64,000 nucleotides of DNA from Parietaria judaica (GCA_954871525.1 OX940869.1:22162001-22226000); one strand, 5' to 3'. Positions 46,951 to 59,460 are shown, counted from the stretch's first letter. Notes: a model not told the origin generated them from the sequence alone. Translations and numbers: made by a program.

Positions 46951-47320
46951 TTAGTAAAGGGAAACTTCAATTTGTATGTCCCAATAGGTATATTTAAATG
47001 AAATTATTCTCGATTTTAATAAATTTTAAAATTATGCCCCAAAACTGTTTGAGTTAAAGACCAAAAGTGTCCAAAAAAATTTAGACAGTTTTTTCTGTAT
47101 AATTTTCTAAATTAAAACTGTCTAACTGTAAGAACAAAATTGTTTAAATTAAAGACTAAAAGTGTTTAAAATCGAAAACTGTCTAACATGAAGAGCAAAA
47201 GTGTTTGACTTAAAAATTAAAAGTGTTGTTGGAGCATAATTTTGAAATTTATTAAAACCAAGAACAATTTCGTTCAAACTTGTGTTTTGGGGCATACAAA
47301 TTGAAGTTTCCCTTAGTAAA
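46951..47320. mobile_element. MITE of 354 bp with long inverted repeats
   Basis: Element 46959-47312 has ends GGGAAACTTCAATTTGTATG on both strands and inverted arms of about 80 bp. Flanked by TTAGTAAA on both sides (46951-46958 and 47313-47320). GGG ends and the 8-9 bp duplication suggest a Mutator-like or hAT-mobilised MITE. The interior has three diverged direct repeats around AAAAGTGTTTAA and ACTGTCTAAC. Confidence 0.88.
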
Positions 47321-47724
47321 TATCAAATTACTCTTAAACATAAGTACTTTGACGCGGAAACGCTCGACATGACGATTTAAAGCACCTGAGCTTTTTTGGG
47401 GGTACATTGGAAGTCTATGTCCGCAACATTTGCATAGTGCGAACTTATTTCATTTTATTTTTTTTAAACGTGTGTTTCACATGTATATTGGGTGGAAATC
47501 GATTTCCTAAAAATAGTTTAATCTTCGAGCCGGGAGCCTTGTCAGAAATGTTTCGAAGGAAGGTGATGGACTAGAAGATGACGTTGGGATCATAAGTGGT
47601 CGGTGATTTTTCTCGCTAAATGTTTGCTGACAGACGGGTAACGGTCGTACGGGAGACAATAAGTCGACCAAGGGAGACTCCACGATATCCTCGGATCATC
47701 GTCTCTCAAAGTAATGACTGTAGG

Positions 47725-48505
47725 TAGGGGTAAGCATTTTAGACCCAACCCGATGGGTCAACCCAATTCATTAGAGACCTAACCCCAATCTAACCTGTCC
47801 AATCTAACCTGGTCAAAATTGAGTTGGATCGGGCCGGGCCCGACTGTTATTCGGGTCGGGACCGGGGCCAATACCTTGGGATGGGTCGGGGTCTCCGACA
47901 CAACCTATATAATTATTATATATTTCATATTAATTTTATTGATTTTTATTCAAGTAGTACAATCTTTAGTCTTTTATATTTCTCATTCTCAATTTTATTT
48001 ACAATCAACGACCATTTAATCTCTCATTTTCAATCTCAAACACAACTCTTATTTAAAATCTGGTTAGTAGTAATTTATTATTGTTGAATTTGCTTGAATT
48101 TATTTAAATATGTTTGAAAATGAGTAGTAATCTTTATTTACAATACTTTATAAGTTGTATTTGAGTGGTTTCTTGAGTGGTTGATTAGAGTTATTGTTTA
48201 ATTCAAATGTGCATAGAATTTGTTTAGTGTATCTTTATTTGATTAAATTTGTTTGGGGTATTTTTAATTGAACTTTGAGTTACATGTATGCATTTTTTTC
48301 ATCTTATTTTTTGTATAAAATTAAATTTAAAATATTTGGACCCGATGGCTCAAACCAATCCAACCTGATTTTTATCTGCTTAGTTTGGTTAGGGCACTGA
48401 AATTTTTTGGGTCAGACCGGGCTTTTTTTTTTGGTAACCCGATGTGAACGGGGCGGGTCCATAAAAAGCATCGGGGCGGCCCAACCCAACCTATGCTCAC
48501 CCCTA
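47725..48505. mobile_element. hAT-like non-autonomous element (about 780 bp)
   Basis: Ends TAGGGGTAAGCAT and ATGCTCACCCCTA are inverted copies with one mismatch. Both terminal regions are dense in CCCAACCC/GGGTCGG words, typical subterminal repeats. No clean target duplication was found. Confidence 0.65.
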
Positions 48506-49816
48506 TGTGGAAGCTTCTGAACGTATACCAATGTAGCGTGGCTCCATTTCATCGAAATTTGTTAAATGATTTGATGGTTCCATAGTGGGGAGAATGAGAG
48601 ATTATATGAAAAGTTTGGAGAATTTTAGCAGAAGATGAGGGGAGAACGGTGATTGAAAATAGAATGAGTGGGAAGAATCGGGGTATATGTAGGGTAAAAA
48701 TGATGCTTTTTAACTGTTGTTGTTGTTGATTGAAACAATAATATGACTGATTTTTTTATATTGCAAAATAAATAAAAAATAATTTAAAAACTTTAAATTC
48801 AACCAATCGAGACCGTCGGATTAAAAATTCCAACGGTCCGGATTAAGCCAAAAAACTAATGTATGAAAAAAATGGAATTAGAAGGTTTTAATTCGATTTT
48901 TCCTAAATCCATTTTTTCTTGATATCTCTTTCCGAATATGGAAACTCGAAATTCAAAATTTCCGATTTCGGTTTTTTTAGAAAATTTCCAGCATTCTAGT
49001 TTTCCGAGTGTTATATTTACATCATTACTATGGATATAGTACATCTTAAGACACAAAAGGTGGATAGTTGTGACTTAACTACGCATTCAAAAAAAAAAAA
49101 AAAACTACGTGATTAACCTTGACCTTATAGTTTTGTGTATCAAGGGTATTTTTGGTATTTCAGTGTCCCATATCATATATAGTTTATTGATGTGGTATCT
49201 TGATTATTTTTATGTTCATGTAAAGGACAAAAATGATGCCAAAATTAAGGGAGGGAGGGAGAGAGATAGAGATTGGGTAGAGAAGGACAAAGAATGGGGA
49301 CACCAATCTTAAATGGCATTAGATAATTGCCAGCTCTAGCAACGCCTATAACACTACATGGTGATGGTCCAACAAGCTCTTAAATGGCCTTATTTATTTC
49401 ATATGCCTCAGCCGTCAACGTTGTGCGACTCCACGTGGGTCATAACTTGGTTCATAACGTAACTCAAACTATATAAAGAGAGTAATTTCAGAGGTATAAA
49501 CTTTAAATGTGAGAGAGTGTCTTTATTAATGTAGAAAATATGTGCCCTATGATATGATATCCTTCACTGTGTGTCATGGGATTGGGTAGGATTGGACTAT
49601 GGTAACAATTTTGCTTTACTCAGTAATGCATGGTGGGATTGCTTGCTTGGAAGTCACTGCATTTACTCTATTGTTGTTTCCTAAAGAGTACCTACTTTAA
49701 AACGCTCTCGAAGCATTAATAAATACTCTCGATATGCATAACTTTGCATTCAGAGCATTAATAAAATAAATAGAGATAGTTACGGTAAAAATATCTAAAC
49801 TTTGATGAACAAAGGC
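48506..49816. other. Intergenic, with a promoter-like patch
   Basis: No gene recognised. Contains a GA-rich tract at 49248-49300 and the promoter-like patch listed next. A 67-codon frame at 49109-49312 has no motif. Confidence 0.55.
49431..49477 (+). promoter_or_regulatory. Orphan promoter-like patch: G-box and TATA box
   Basis: A palindromic G-box, CCACGTGG (49431-49438), lies 31 bp before TATATAAA (49470-49477). This pairing is common in plant promoters, but no coding frame follows before the MITE at 49825. It could drive a noncoding transcript or be a relic. Confidence 0.35.
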
Positions 49817-50054
49817 GGTGTGGTCAGGGGCGGAAGCACTCTTTGAGGGGGTGTGGTTCAAACCACCCCTTCCATTTTATTTTTTTTGTATAATAATACC
49901 TCAATTTTAATTTTTTTAGTGTAAATTTGTATTTTAAATATAATACCCCTTAACTGTCACTAAAATTTAAATATAACCCCTTCAAGTAAATTTTGACAAA
50001 AAATTATATCTAACCCCCCGGTACGTAAATCATGGTTCTGCCACTGGGTGTGGT
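49817..50054. mobile_element. hAT MITE of 222 bp with 8-bp target duplication
   Basis: Element 49825-50046 with imperfect ends CAGGGGCGGAAGCA and TGGTTCTGCCACTG (inverted). Flanked by GGTGTGGT on both sides (49817-49824 and 50047-50054), an exact 8-bp duplication. The ends belong to the same broad CAGnGGCGGA group as the relic at 41939. Confidence 0.88.
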
Positions 50055-50156
50055 TCAATGTAAAATAAAGAGCGCTAGAAGTAGTCAAAGTCAATAAATG
50101 TAAAGCGACACATTTTTTCGTCTAGGTTAATTCTCTTAGCATAGTGCTATTAAGTC

Positions 50157-50837
50157 TAGAGCTGCAACTCGCGACTCGATGGGGCCATTCGCGACGAGTC
50201 GCGACGAGTTGTGGGAGTTTGCGATTGTTCGCGATTGGGTGGCAGGAATCGCGATGAGTCGCGACGCGTGGCGTGAATCGCGACCTGCACGTGGTGATCC
50301 GCGTGAAATGCTCTCGGCCAATAGGAGGGCGACACGTCATCAATCCGATGGAGGGGGAAATTTTGTGTTTGTTTGTGGCAATAATAACCACTTTTCACCC
50401 GAAATATCTCGTTTTACCATATTTATTTAATTGCTATTAAATTTGTTTAAATTATTAATATGTTACAAATTAATATTTATTAACAAATGTTACAAATTAA
50501 AAATTAACATAAATCAAAGTTATTAAAATGTTACAAAATAATAAATTATAACATACTTAAAAATAATTTTGAAATAAATAAATTATAAATAATAATTAAC
50601 ATACCTAAATATAATTTTGAAATAATTAATAAAGTTTGATAATTAAATTCGGGCAAAAACTAATAAAATTAAACATTGGAAACAAATAGGTACATATGCC
50701 GCAAACAACACATCCACATTTCTCGCGATTTCGCGACTCATCGCGACCCGGCCACCCGCGACGCATCGCGACTCTTACTTTGGCGATTTTTCACGATTTG
50801 GTCGCGATGAGTCGCGACACCGCGAGTTGCAGCTCTA
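50157..50837. mobile_element. Element with TAGAGCTGCAACTCGCG ends and TCGCGA arrays
   Basis: Perfect 17-bp terminal inverted repeats enclose about 680 bp. The outer 150 bp on each side hold about seven TCGCGA or CGCGAC words each, often as TCGCGA(C/T)GAGTCGCGA; the middle is plain AT-rich DNA. Only AGTC is shared by the two flanks, so the target duplication is unclear. Probably a non-autonomous DNA transposon with subterminal transposase sites. Confidence 0.75.
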
Positions 50838-52772
50838 AGTCATACTTCAAATACACATTTATGTACTCATCCATCTATCTAGCGTCTTCTCTCATTTGTA
50901 TTCGACGAAAAAAAATTGACAAGAAAATATGTCGCCTCACATTTGTTGTCTTAAGTTACTTTTGCCGCTATTTTAAGTTGGTCAAAATTTGAATACATTT
51001 TTTCCGATTATCCCTAATAAATACTCTCTAAGTCTCAACATACATAACTTTATATTATATGCACTCAATGTTCAAGCAAATTTATAGCGTTTTTTTTTAT
51101 ACCAAAACAGGTTCTACTACACAGGGATTAGGATTTCAAAGTTTCATAAGATATATAACTTTGCATACAAAAATGTTGAAGGAACTCTACAGTTATAGTT
51201 TTGGAGTTGTATAATCAATTAATACAAAAAATAAAGGTAAAAAAAAAAATAGTGAACATGAATATGAATCCCACTTAGTAGTCCGTAAATTCATTAAACA
51301 ATAAATAATATGTTGATAGATGGTGACACTACAAATAAAAAATCAATAGAGAAGCATAAATGTTGTACTTAATTATATTTGAAGGCTAGCTTAAATTATT
51401 ATATTGTTTGAAAATAACTGATCAAGTACAGTCCAAAATATTGCTAAAACTGGTGTCTTACTGGAAAGGTAGTTTGGGGCTCACTTTGGACTGCATATAA
51501 TGATGGTTTATTATGTCTTAAGACAGAAATAGTTACCTTCAAAAAAGAAAAAAGAAAAAAGAAGAAAAAGACAGAAATAGTTCAAACTTCAAACTGGGCT
51601 TTTAGAAATGAAAACTTAGCTAGATAATTGATGGGCTTGCCTAAGACATTAATTGTCATGTGGGCTTTATTGATAATTAGATTCATTAATGTGCCCTTTA
51701 GTATTGTTCATATTAATTAGAAAACGCTCTTAGCCCATAATAAAATTAAATAAAAAACCCCACTAATTAAGCTTATGTACAGAGGGTTATGAGAAAACCC
51801 CAATCAGCAATCATAAGAAGAAGCGACCATTGGATGGACAAGAAGAAGCGACCATTGGATGGACAAGAGAATTCGACCATAGGACGTGCTTATGGCATTT
51901 TCCAAGCAACTTGGTGGACAAAGTAGATGCACGATGATCCCGAGGATCTCCAAGAAACCGATATAAATCTATGCTACAAAAGTAGCTGATGTAGAGAGAG
52001 ATACAAAGAACAAGTCTGCGCAAGTCGATACAACTCAAAATCTTGATTTTTTCAAATTATTAAAAAACTGACCGTATAATATATATAAAAAAAATTCATA
52101 CCCTAACTAATTTGTAGAATTAATCAAATTGCAATGACAATATAAGAAACTCCAGCAATCAACAACAAATAATGCAATAAACAAAATAAATAATGCAATG
52201 AATAATAAATAACAAAATCATACACAAAAAGGAAGGTAAAATATCATATTACATGAGAATGCAAATTCTTTTTTAATTTTAAAAGCCACAAGTAAATTCA
52301 TGACGATTTCATGAACACCACCAAATATGCATCATTCTCCTCTTCATGGAGAAAATTAGTCATCGAATTATGACTGTCGGATTGTGTCGCAACTCCGCTG
52401 CCATCGCCACGTTTGTGCCGTATGCTGTCGCAGGTTCAAAGAAAGAAAAAAAATTATGAAACTCATGTACACAGTTCTTTGCGATTGAAGAACGAAAAAT
52501 ATGTTTAGCAAAGGGAGAGAATGAGACGTGCAATTTCAATTATCCAGTGATAATGTTATTGATCAATGAAATAATGATAAATACAATTACATGATTGCTT
52601 TCCAGAAATTAACCCAATCAAGAAAAATCAAATCCTATAATTAAGGAAGCTAATTGAAATACTACTAATACAATTTGCCAACAAATAATAAACAAATAAG
52701 GAAACAGAACGTGACGAGTTTATCCAACCCTTAGACTCGTCACACTGCATTAATCTACTTGACCCCGAGCTT
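50838..52772. other. Intergenic with a 25-bp duplication and a Copia LTR edge
   Basis: AT-rich; no gene. A 25-bp unit (AGAAGAAGCGACCATTGG...) is repeated exactly at 51816 and 51841. 52711-52743 is a stem-loop, GTGACGAGT...ACTCGTCAC, that probably marks the start of the 3' LTR of the Copia-3 relic (TGTGACGAG on the minus strand at 52744); the other LTR end was not found. Confidence 0.5.
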
Positions 52773-53335
52773 CTAACGCATCTCGATGAACTTGTTCCGA
52801 GATAATGCTTTCGTTAGAAAGTCAGCTAGCTGGCCATCATTGCCGACATGATCGACATCCATCTTGCTCTCCACGGCGTTCCTCCACGACGTGTCGACAA
52901 GTGCGTCGTCCATGCTCACTGGCTCCTTAGCGGTCAAGAAATAGAGGCCACTCTCTTCCACGTCCACGACCTCAATCGGTGGACGTCGAGGCCCTCAATC
53001 GGTCTCAAGTGCGTCGTCATGCGTGGGCGGCGTGGCTCACTGAGTCTGCGCCAGTATCGGTGCAGGTGTCTGCGGTTTGGCTTCTGATATGATGGGTTCA
53101 AATTCAGAAGTCGTCGCCGCATTGATCTCTGTGGTATAGACGACCATTAATGTGGTCGACGTTGTTGTTGTCTCTGACCCGCCTATTGTCTCCCAGTTCT
53201 AAGCACGATGTTCCTTGAAGGCGACATCTCTTGTCACGTACAGCCGCTTCACTACAAGATCGTAAACTCGGTAAGCCTTTGCACCCTCTTCGTAGCCAAC
53301 GAATACCCTGGTATCGAACGATCTGCAAGCTCGTG
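52773..53335 (-). pseudogene. pol: Copia-3 relic: integrase tail, RT start joined to RNase H end
   Basis: Minus-strand pieces read, in order, FVGYEEGAKAYRVYD and VTRDVAFKEH (integrase C-terminal region), a linker, then EPVSMDDALVDTSWRNAVES (start of a Copia RT), and directly after it GQLADFLTKALSRNKFIEMR (end of Copia RNase H). Nearly all of RT and RNase H is missing between the last two, so this is an internal deletion of more than about 2 kb. Several stops. A different Copia family from Copia-1/2. Confidence 0.75.
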
Positions 53336-53389
53336 TATTTCCGTTCCGAGGTCTGACAAGGTGGTTTAATCGTCCTTGGAGCCGATAAT

Positions 53390-54250
53390 GCTGGTGAAGG
53401 GGTGACCGTCGCTTATGGCAATGTTATTACTGGCAAGTGTGTCGTTATTGGCAGCGTGGGTGTTGACTGACTCGGATGCCGACGGTCTTGACCGGCGAGG
53501 GTGCCGTGCAAATCCGCGTGGGCATCAACTGACTCGTGTCACGAGGGTATCAACCGGCAAGGGCTGGGATTGTTGGACGACGCAGGTCTCAGACATAGTT
53601 CTGAGGCAAGGTTATGAGACTAGTCGACCTGATGGGAGTCCAGGCAAGCCTGGGAGCGTCTTCCTAACGAAGGAGAGAGTCGTTGTTGGATGAGCAGAGA
53701 AAATCGCCCAAAGGGAAAGAAAGAACTCGAAATTCTAAAGGAGTAAGTCGAGTTTTAAGAGAGAGAAACTCTGAGAAGAATGTGTGTAAAAATGAGGAAG
53801 ACGGGCCTCCTATTTATATGTAAAAGGGGTAACCACTTTTTCTTGATTTAGGGGAAATTAATGGAGAATATTCCCTATTAAATACTCCAAGAAAAGGCGC
53901 CATTTTCCTTGCAAGGGAGGCTTTTTGCGGCTCCTTGTCGTGGCGTGGGGTCTGTCCCGGGTGTCATCCAGTTAGTATATCAAGTGTTGTGGAATCCTGA
54001 GGACCTCTTGAGGATCATCGTAAGCTCGGGCCTTCTCATCGTGTGCAATTATTATGAGATATCACCCGTCGATTTTATCGATGAGGGGTTGGTATTCGTC
54101 GAGGTGACTCATCGTCGACAAGCGGGTTCGTCGCCCGGCGAAGAGGCTTTTCGGAAGTTTCATTGGCCCGATGAGGGGGGGATCGTCGGGCTGACGCATG
54201 CGAAAATGAAAAAAACAAAAAGAAATAGAAACTATCCAACCGCCTAAAGG
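53390..54250 (-). repeat. GC-rich LTR-like remnant
   Basis: Rich in GACGACG/CGTCG words, with a TATA-like sequence on the minus strand (TATAAATAGGAGG, near 53808) preceded by GA-rich leader text, the same phrasing as the Tat LTR at 58000-59418 (near 58895). Open frames up to 112 codons are not recognisable. Ends unknown. Confidence 0.45.
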
Positions 54251-55544
54251 GTAAAATCGAGATTTCATTAAATGCAGTGTAATGAGGAAGGAAAAACTCG
54301 TCATATGCTTTTTGTTAGAGTTTTAAAATAATTATAAAATAAATATCATAATTGTTGGGCCTTAAAAATAACTCTAAAAGAAATTTTTTCTTATAGCGAG
54401 AGTAAGACATTAATCAAACTCATACTGAAGGCCTTTTAGTCAATTGTTTATTCCCATAGACACAAAGCTATTTACATACAATATCTGTTTACTACCATTC
54501 ATTTACCCTTTATTCATAGAAAACCTTTACAAAAAAATAATATAAGAATACAACAAAAATATTTATTGGACTTTGGATAGTTCAAACTTCAAAAGCTTGT
54601 TATACTTTAGCAAACTACAAATTAATGAATTATTTTCTATATATTAGGAATTATCTTATTTATGCTCTTGACATGGATGCAATGGATTTACCAACTTTTG
54701 TGCCGCTCCAAGGGGAAAGAACTTTCTAAATAAACGCATTATTATAAGTAAGAATTGTAGATAAGGACTTATTTTTGTATCCTTTATTTATATAATTAAT
54801 ACCCTCTATTTTGATAGACAGCCGAATTATATTCTCTAAGTGTAATTGAAAAAATATATATTAAATTTATGTTTATTTATTGAATTTTAAAATAAGCATT
54901 ATTTAGTATAGAAAATTATTATTCATTTTTAGTTTACCTCATGCTCAACCCAACTTAATCTAAAGATTTTTCATTTTTGAGTTCAGTTGGGCCTTCAAAA
55001 TTTTTAGTTGGGTTAGATCAGGTTTTTATAACCCAATAAGATCAGGGTCGTGTCGGGTTGAGTTGTTACTTCGACTCGATCCAATCTAACTTATGCACAC
55101 CCTTGACAATAATATCATCTATGTTTTTGTTTTTTATTATTTTCTTTAAGAAATAAAAAAAATCCTAAATTGACATTGGTATTTTTGACTTTTTAGATTT
55201 TATCTAATATATATTTTAAAATATAAACTAGATTAAATTTTAAGATTAAAATTATAAAGTTATGAATCACGAGCAATTTGAGTTTTGAAAAATTAAAATA
55301 GTGTAAGAGTTAAAAAATAAAATTAAAATACAATTTTGAGGATACATTTAAGTTGTTTTTATAAATATAGAGTATCTTTCCAATAAAATTAAAAGGAGTG
55401 TATAAAAATTAAATTATCTTTAATTAATTTATAATTAAATGGGAGGATACATGCAGGATCATGACAATTTAGTAGAGATGGTGCCTTAAGTCTTTCTGAA
55501 TAGTGATGATATTGATTATACAAAGCAATAAGATTGGAGTATAG
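54251..55544. other. AT-rich intergenic with an hAT-like end
   Basis: No gene. 54940-55105 is rich in CCCAACTT/GTTGGGTT words and closes with CACACCCTTGACA, like one end of a small hAT element; the other end was not found. Confidence 0.5.
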
Positions 55545-55685
55545 GTGTCAAGGAATATGGGTCTCAAGTAGCCCGGATTGACCCGTTCCGTTTATTGTGC
55601 GGGGCGGGGCGGGTTTTGGGAGAGCCATCAAGGTCCACCTTGGCCCATGAATCCGAACCCACAATGCCATGGGGCGGGGCGGGAC

Positions 55686-55785
55686 GGGCTTTTACGAGTA
55701 AAATTTTGTGGGCTTTTACGGGTCGAGTTAAGTGGGCTTTCATGAGTCGAATTTAGTGGGCTTTGGGTCGAATTTAGTGGGCTTT
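55686..55785 (+). repeat. Tandem repeat, four copies of about 23 bp
   Basis: Unit GGGTCGAATTTAGTGGGCTTT and variants, four copies. Confidence 0.75.
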
Positions 55786-56809
55786 TCACAAACCAAAACG
55801 GGTTGGGTTTTTTACAGGGAGCGATAAGTTTTTACGAAACCATTTTAAAAAGTTTTACAAGATATTGTGGGCCATTAATGAACAGTAATACCTTTATTTT
55901 ATTATATGTATATTTTTTTGTGTTTGCTCGATATTGGAATACTTATTTTGAAAGTTGAAGTATTTAATGTAAATAAAGATCAATCGCATATTTAGAAATT
56001 TAAACACATTCTTAAAAATTCAAAAAATGAGGATTTAAAATAATTGGAAAGAAAAGTAACAATACTCTAAATTATTCATAAGTGAAATAAGCTAAATTCC
56101 TCCACGAACTCGTTCATAAAATCTAACCACAAACTTGATGATAGTTTGTGGTTAGATTTTATGATAGAGTTGGTGCAAATCCAAATTCGGAGTAATTTTT
56201 TAAAGGTATAAAAAAATTGCGATAATGGAGCGATTATCGAGCGATTAATCGTTGAAAACTACTTCTCGGTAACTTATCTCCTCTAATCGTTCTTGTTTTA
56301 TACTTATCGCGATTTTTCGAGTGAAAAAGTGTGGTACTTATCGCCCAAACTTATCAAGTATATTTTCTGGAAAAGCTAGGGACTTTTCAGTAAAAAACGA
56401 TAAGTCAACCCTAGTAAAAAAATTTCTTTTTCACGGCATAAGTTCCAACTTCATTTAATTTCAAAATTTAAAGTTATTTTTAGGGTTTTTTTAGTGGATC
56501 TTCTTGAGTGTTTTGAAGTTTAAATGTTGTATATGTATGAATCGTGTCAAATTTTCACAATTTTATTCTATATTTGTAGTAGTTACTTAGAAAGCTATTA
56601 GGTTGAATCAAAGTTAAAGTTTGAGTTTCATATTAGTTTTATTGTACATTTTAGGTTTTGAATTAAATGTTGTTGAAATTTATTTTTTTAGGTTTATGAT
56701 GGAATATAGATGAATTAAGATAGTTTCTGTGATTTTTGTTATTTTTTGTTATTTTTTTTATTTTTTTATTTTTTAATTTTTTAATTTTTTTTTTCAGATT
56801 TAGGTTATA

Positions 56810-57320
56810 TTTTAGAGTTTATCCGGGTTGTTTATAATTGCGGGAAAAGTACCCAATTTCTGAAAAATGGTGAATTTGAGATATATTTTAAATTTATTTT
56901 TTGATATAATTTAATTTTGTAACATTGTATATAATTAGGAAAGTGTGAGTTTGACATAGTTATTTTTATAATTTGACGTTTTCCCAAAGTATAACCTTAT
57001 TGCGGCAAAAGTACATATTTTTTGGAATTTGGTTAAGTTGAGCTAGTTAATCGACTTTTTTTTTTTTGATGTAATATCATGTTACAAAATTGTATAAAAT
57101 TTACAAATGTGAGGTTGACATAATGTTTTTTGTAATTTGACATTTTTCCGAATTACGACCTTATGGCGGCAAACGTACATGTTTTTTTTTTCCAGAAAAT
57201 TGGTTAAATTGAGATATTTCTTCAATCTTTTTGATGTAATTTCATTTTGTAACATTGTATATATTTTTGAAACTGTGATTTTGACATAATTTGTTATTTA
57301 ATTTGACGTTTTCCATCGAT
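56810..57320. repeat. Tandem repeat, three copies of about 165 bp
   Basis: AATTTGACGTTTTCC-like text recurs at about 56971, 57135 and 57301, each preceded by GTGAnTTTGACATA and TTGTAACATTGTATA or a variant and, in copies 2 and 3, by GGCAAAAGTACAT. Noncoding, AT-rich. Confidence 0.8.
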
Positions 57321-57999
57321 AAATATATCGATAACCGATTAATCCATCGATAAGTTCGATAAGTTTCGATAACGGCAAACAATAACTTTATAGATTTTCC
57401 ATCGATAAATCCATCGGAAAACTATTAGGCCGTCGATAAAGGCAAACAATTTATTGGCAAAAACGGCATTATGAACCTAGATTTTTTAATATTTTCATTA
57501 GTATTAATATTACAACTTAATGTTTTTTTATATAAAAATATGGTTTATGTGGGCTTTTAATCGGGGCGGGCGGGCCACGGGGCGGGTTTATGTGAGCTTC
57601 GGGATGGGACGGGGCAGGCTTTTGAGCCAGTTATATTTTTTATTCGAGTATACTTAATATTCGTTTAGCTCTAAGTGACGGGATTTAATTACTTAAAAAT
57701 AAACAGTGAATCCTTGAATGATTTCGGTGCAATACGGCATGTCATAATTTTGTTAAGTAGACGAAATCGTAGACCAACGGATATTATAAAATAATTGTTT
57801 GCTTTTGTCACTTAATGTGTTGATCAAATGATGAACTCCCGGTTGTTGGCCTAACATGCGAAACTTTGAACGAGAAGATACGCACGTGTGATGTCACACC
57901 ACATAACTAATTTCACTATATTAATTGATACCATTATATATCATTATAGTCAATGACTAAACTTTTAATTATATATACTGGCGTAAAAATGGCTTTAAC

Positions 58000-59418
58000 T
58001 TAGAGTCGGATTCAAGGTCCGGGCCCTGAGCGGGACCCGACGAACACTTGGATAATTGAATGATGTGTCAATGCAGGTTGACCTAGCTGAAGGCGGACAG
58101 TCGCTTCTAGCGTGGCATGAGCTGTCTTGATGATCGTTGACTTGAGGTGGTTGTCTCCGACGAACCTATGAGTAAGGGAGTCACCATAAAGTTGGGTCCA
58201 TGGCAAGCCCTAGGCTCGAGGTCGCCGGCCTTGGTGGCGTCGTCCTTGATGGCAAGATGTTCATGTAACCTGCACTTGCAGAGCACGTCATTGAATATGC
58301 TTGAAGACGGGGAAAAGATAAAGGGTAAAAATATTTTGATGCCGAACCTCCTGAAAGGCTGTCTACGTACCCTTTAAAGGGATCAGGTCATCACGTAGTT
58401 TAAAGTGGAAGGTTAGGTCATACGTACCTGAGCTTGCCTGGGCAAGCCGGGAGCTGATTGCGGAGACGGGGGTCTCTGTCGACGTAGCTAGATGGCGAAG
58501 CTAGTTAAACCAACTAGGTTCCTGAGCTAGGAGGTGTCGAGGCGACATGTCTGGGGTGGCATGTCTAGGTGGTGGACCAAGTTGCCACAATGACGACTTC
58601 TAAGGTCAGGCATCGATCTCAAAGACCCTTGGGAACTAAGAACCCTAACTTTGACAAAGATCAGGCGTCGACATGGATCGAAGGTCGGCAAGGCACGATG
58701 ATCGTCAAAGGTCGAATATCGACATGGGCTAAGTATCGTCCTTGTTCCTGACGAGCCAAGATAGGCGAGACTCTCAGGAGCAGAGTGTCGGAACCAAACT
58801 CGAAGGGAGCAGGAGAACTCTAGATAGAGAAGCTCTAATTTTAGAGAGAGAATTCCAAGTGTGGAAAAGTCTCCAAAATGAGGAGGAAAAACCTCCTATT
58901 TATAGAAAAAGGTGGTGACCGTTTCTCCCTGAATCAGGGAGATGAATAGTGTATGCCATTCCTTGGTGACCAAGTTAGAGTGCGTCATGCGCCTTGTCCG
59001 GAGAGTGGTCGTCATGCTCCTTTGCCGTGTGTAGTGCTCGTCATTCCTTTAACATTGTTCGTCGTCCAAGTGCATTGCCAGCGCATACCTGTTCTCGGCC
59101 ATAAGACGAGGGAAAGGTTGTCGAACGTACCTAGGGTTGTCGTATCTTCCTGATATATCGTCGCCGGTGGCCATGCAGGATGTCGAGATCATAACGCCTT
59201 GTCGCCAGTGGTCTTGAGGGATGTCATCGCTTAACTGGTTGCACCGACCAGTTCTCAGGGATGTCCCTTTGGCATTCGGGCTTCGCCTTTGGGCCCGATC
59301 CTTCGGGCTTCGCCAGATGGGCTTGAGATTGGGCTAAATGAGCATTGACTTCGCTTGCGGGCTTTGACTTTCGCCAATGGGGCCCAAATTTTACATATCT
59401 CTAAAATTGCACATAACA
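58000..59418 (-). repeat. Tat-3 3' LTR (left end uncertain)
   Basis: Minus-strand LTR starting TGTTATGTGC at 59418. TATA-like TATAAATAGGAGG (minus) near 58900, GA-rich leader and GC-rich U5-like region; GGGCTTCGCC words recur at 59278-59330. The rest of the element is missing apart from the PPT and a little 3' sequence. Confidence 0.7.
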
Positions 59419-59460
59419 TTAACCCCCAGTTTCTTGGGTAATGCCATTGCGCAAGAAACT
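59419..59460 (-). other. Tat-3 polypurine tract and adjacent hairpin
   Basis: CTGGGGGTTAA (minus) touches the LTR start. The adjoining 33 nt (59428-59460) fold as AGTTTCTTGGGTAATG against CATTGCGCAAGAAACT with two mismatches, matching in length and arm sequence the hairpin at 28028-28060. Confidence 0.78.

Larger units (their letters stand above)
55545..57640. mobile_element. Repeat-rich region, probable non-autonomous hAT-like remnant
   Basis: Both edges (55570-55700 and 57540-57635) are rich in GGGGCGGGGCGGG and GTGGGCTTTT words; the middle is AT-rich with GATAA/TCGATAA clusters at 56210-56300 and 57310-57400. No matching terminal repeats or target duplication found, and no coding frame. 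Confidence 0.4.

Noticed and set aside
47725..48505. Possible 8-bp target duplication around the hAT-like element
   Set aside because: The flanks (ACTGTAGG and TGTGGAAG) agree too poorly.
53415..53693. 92-codon plus-strand frame
   Set aside because: Lies in GC-rich LTR-like text on the strand opposite to the element; no motif.
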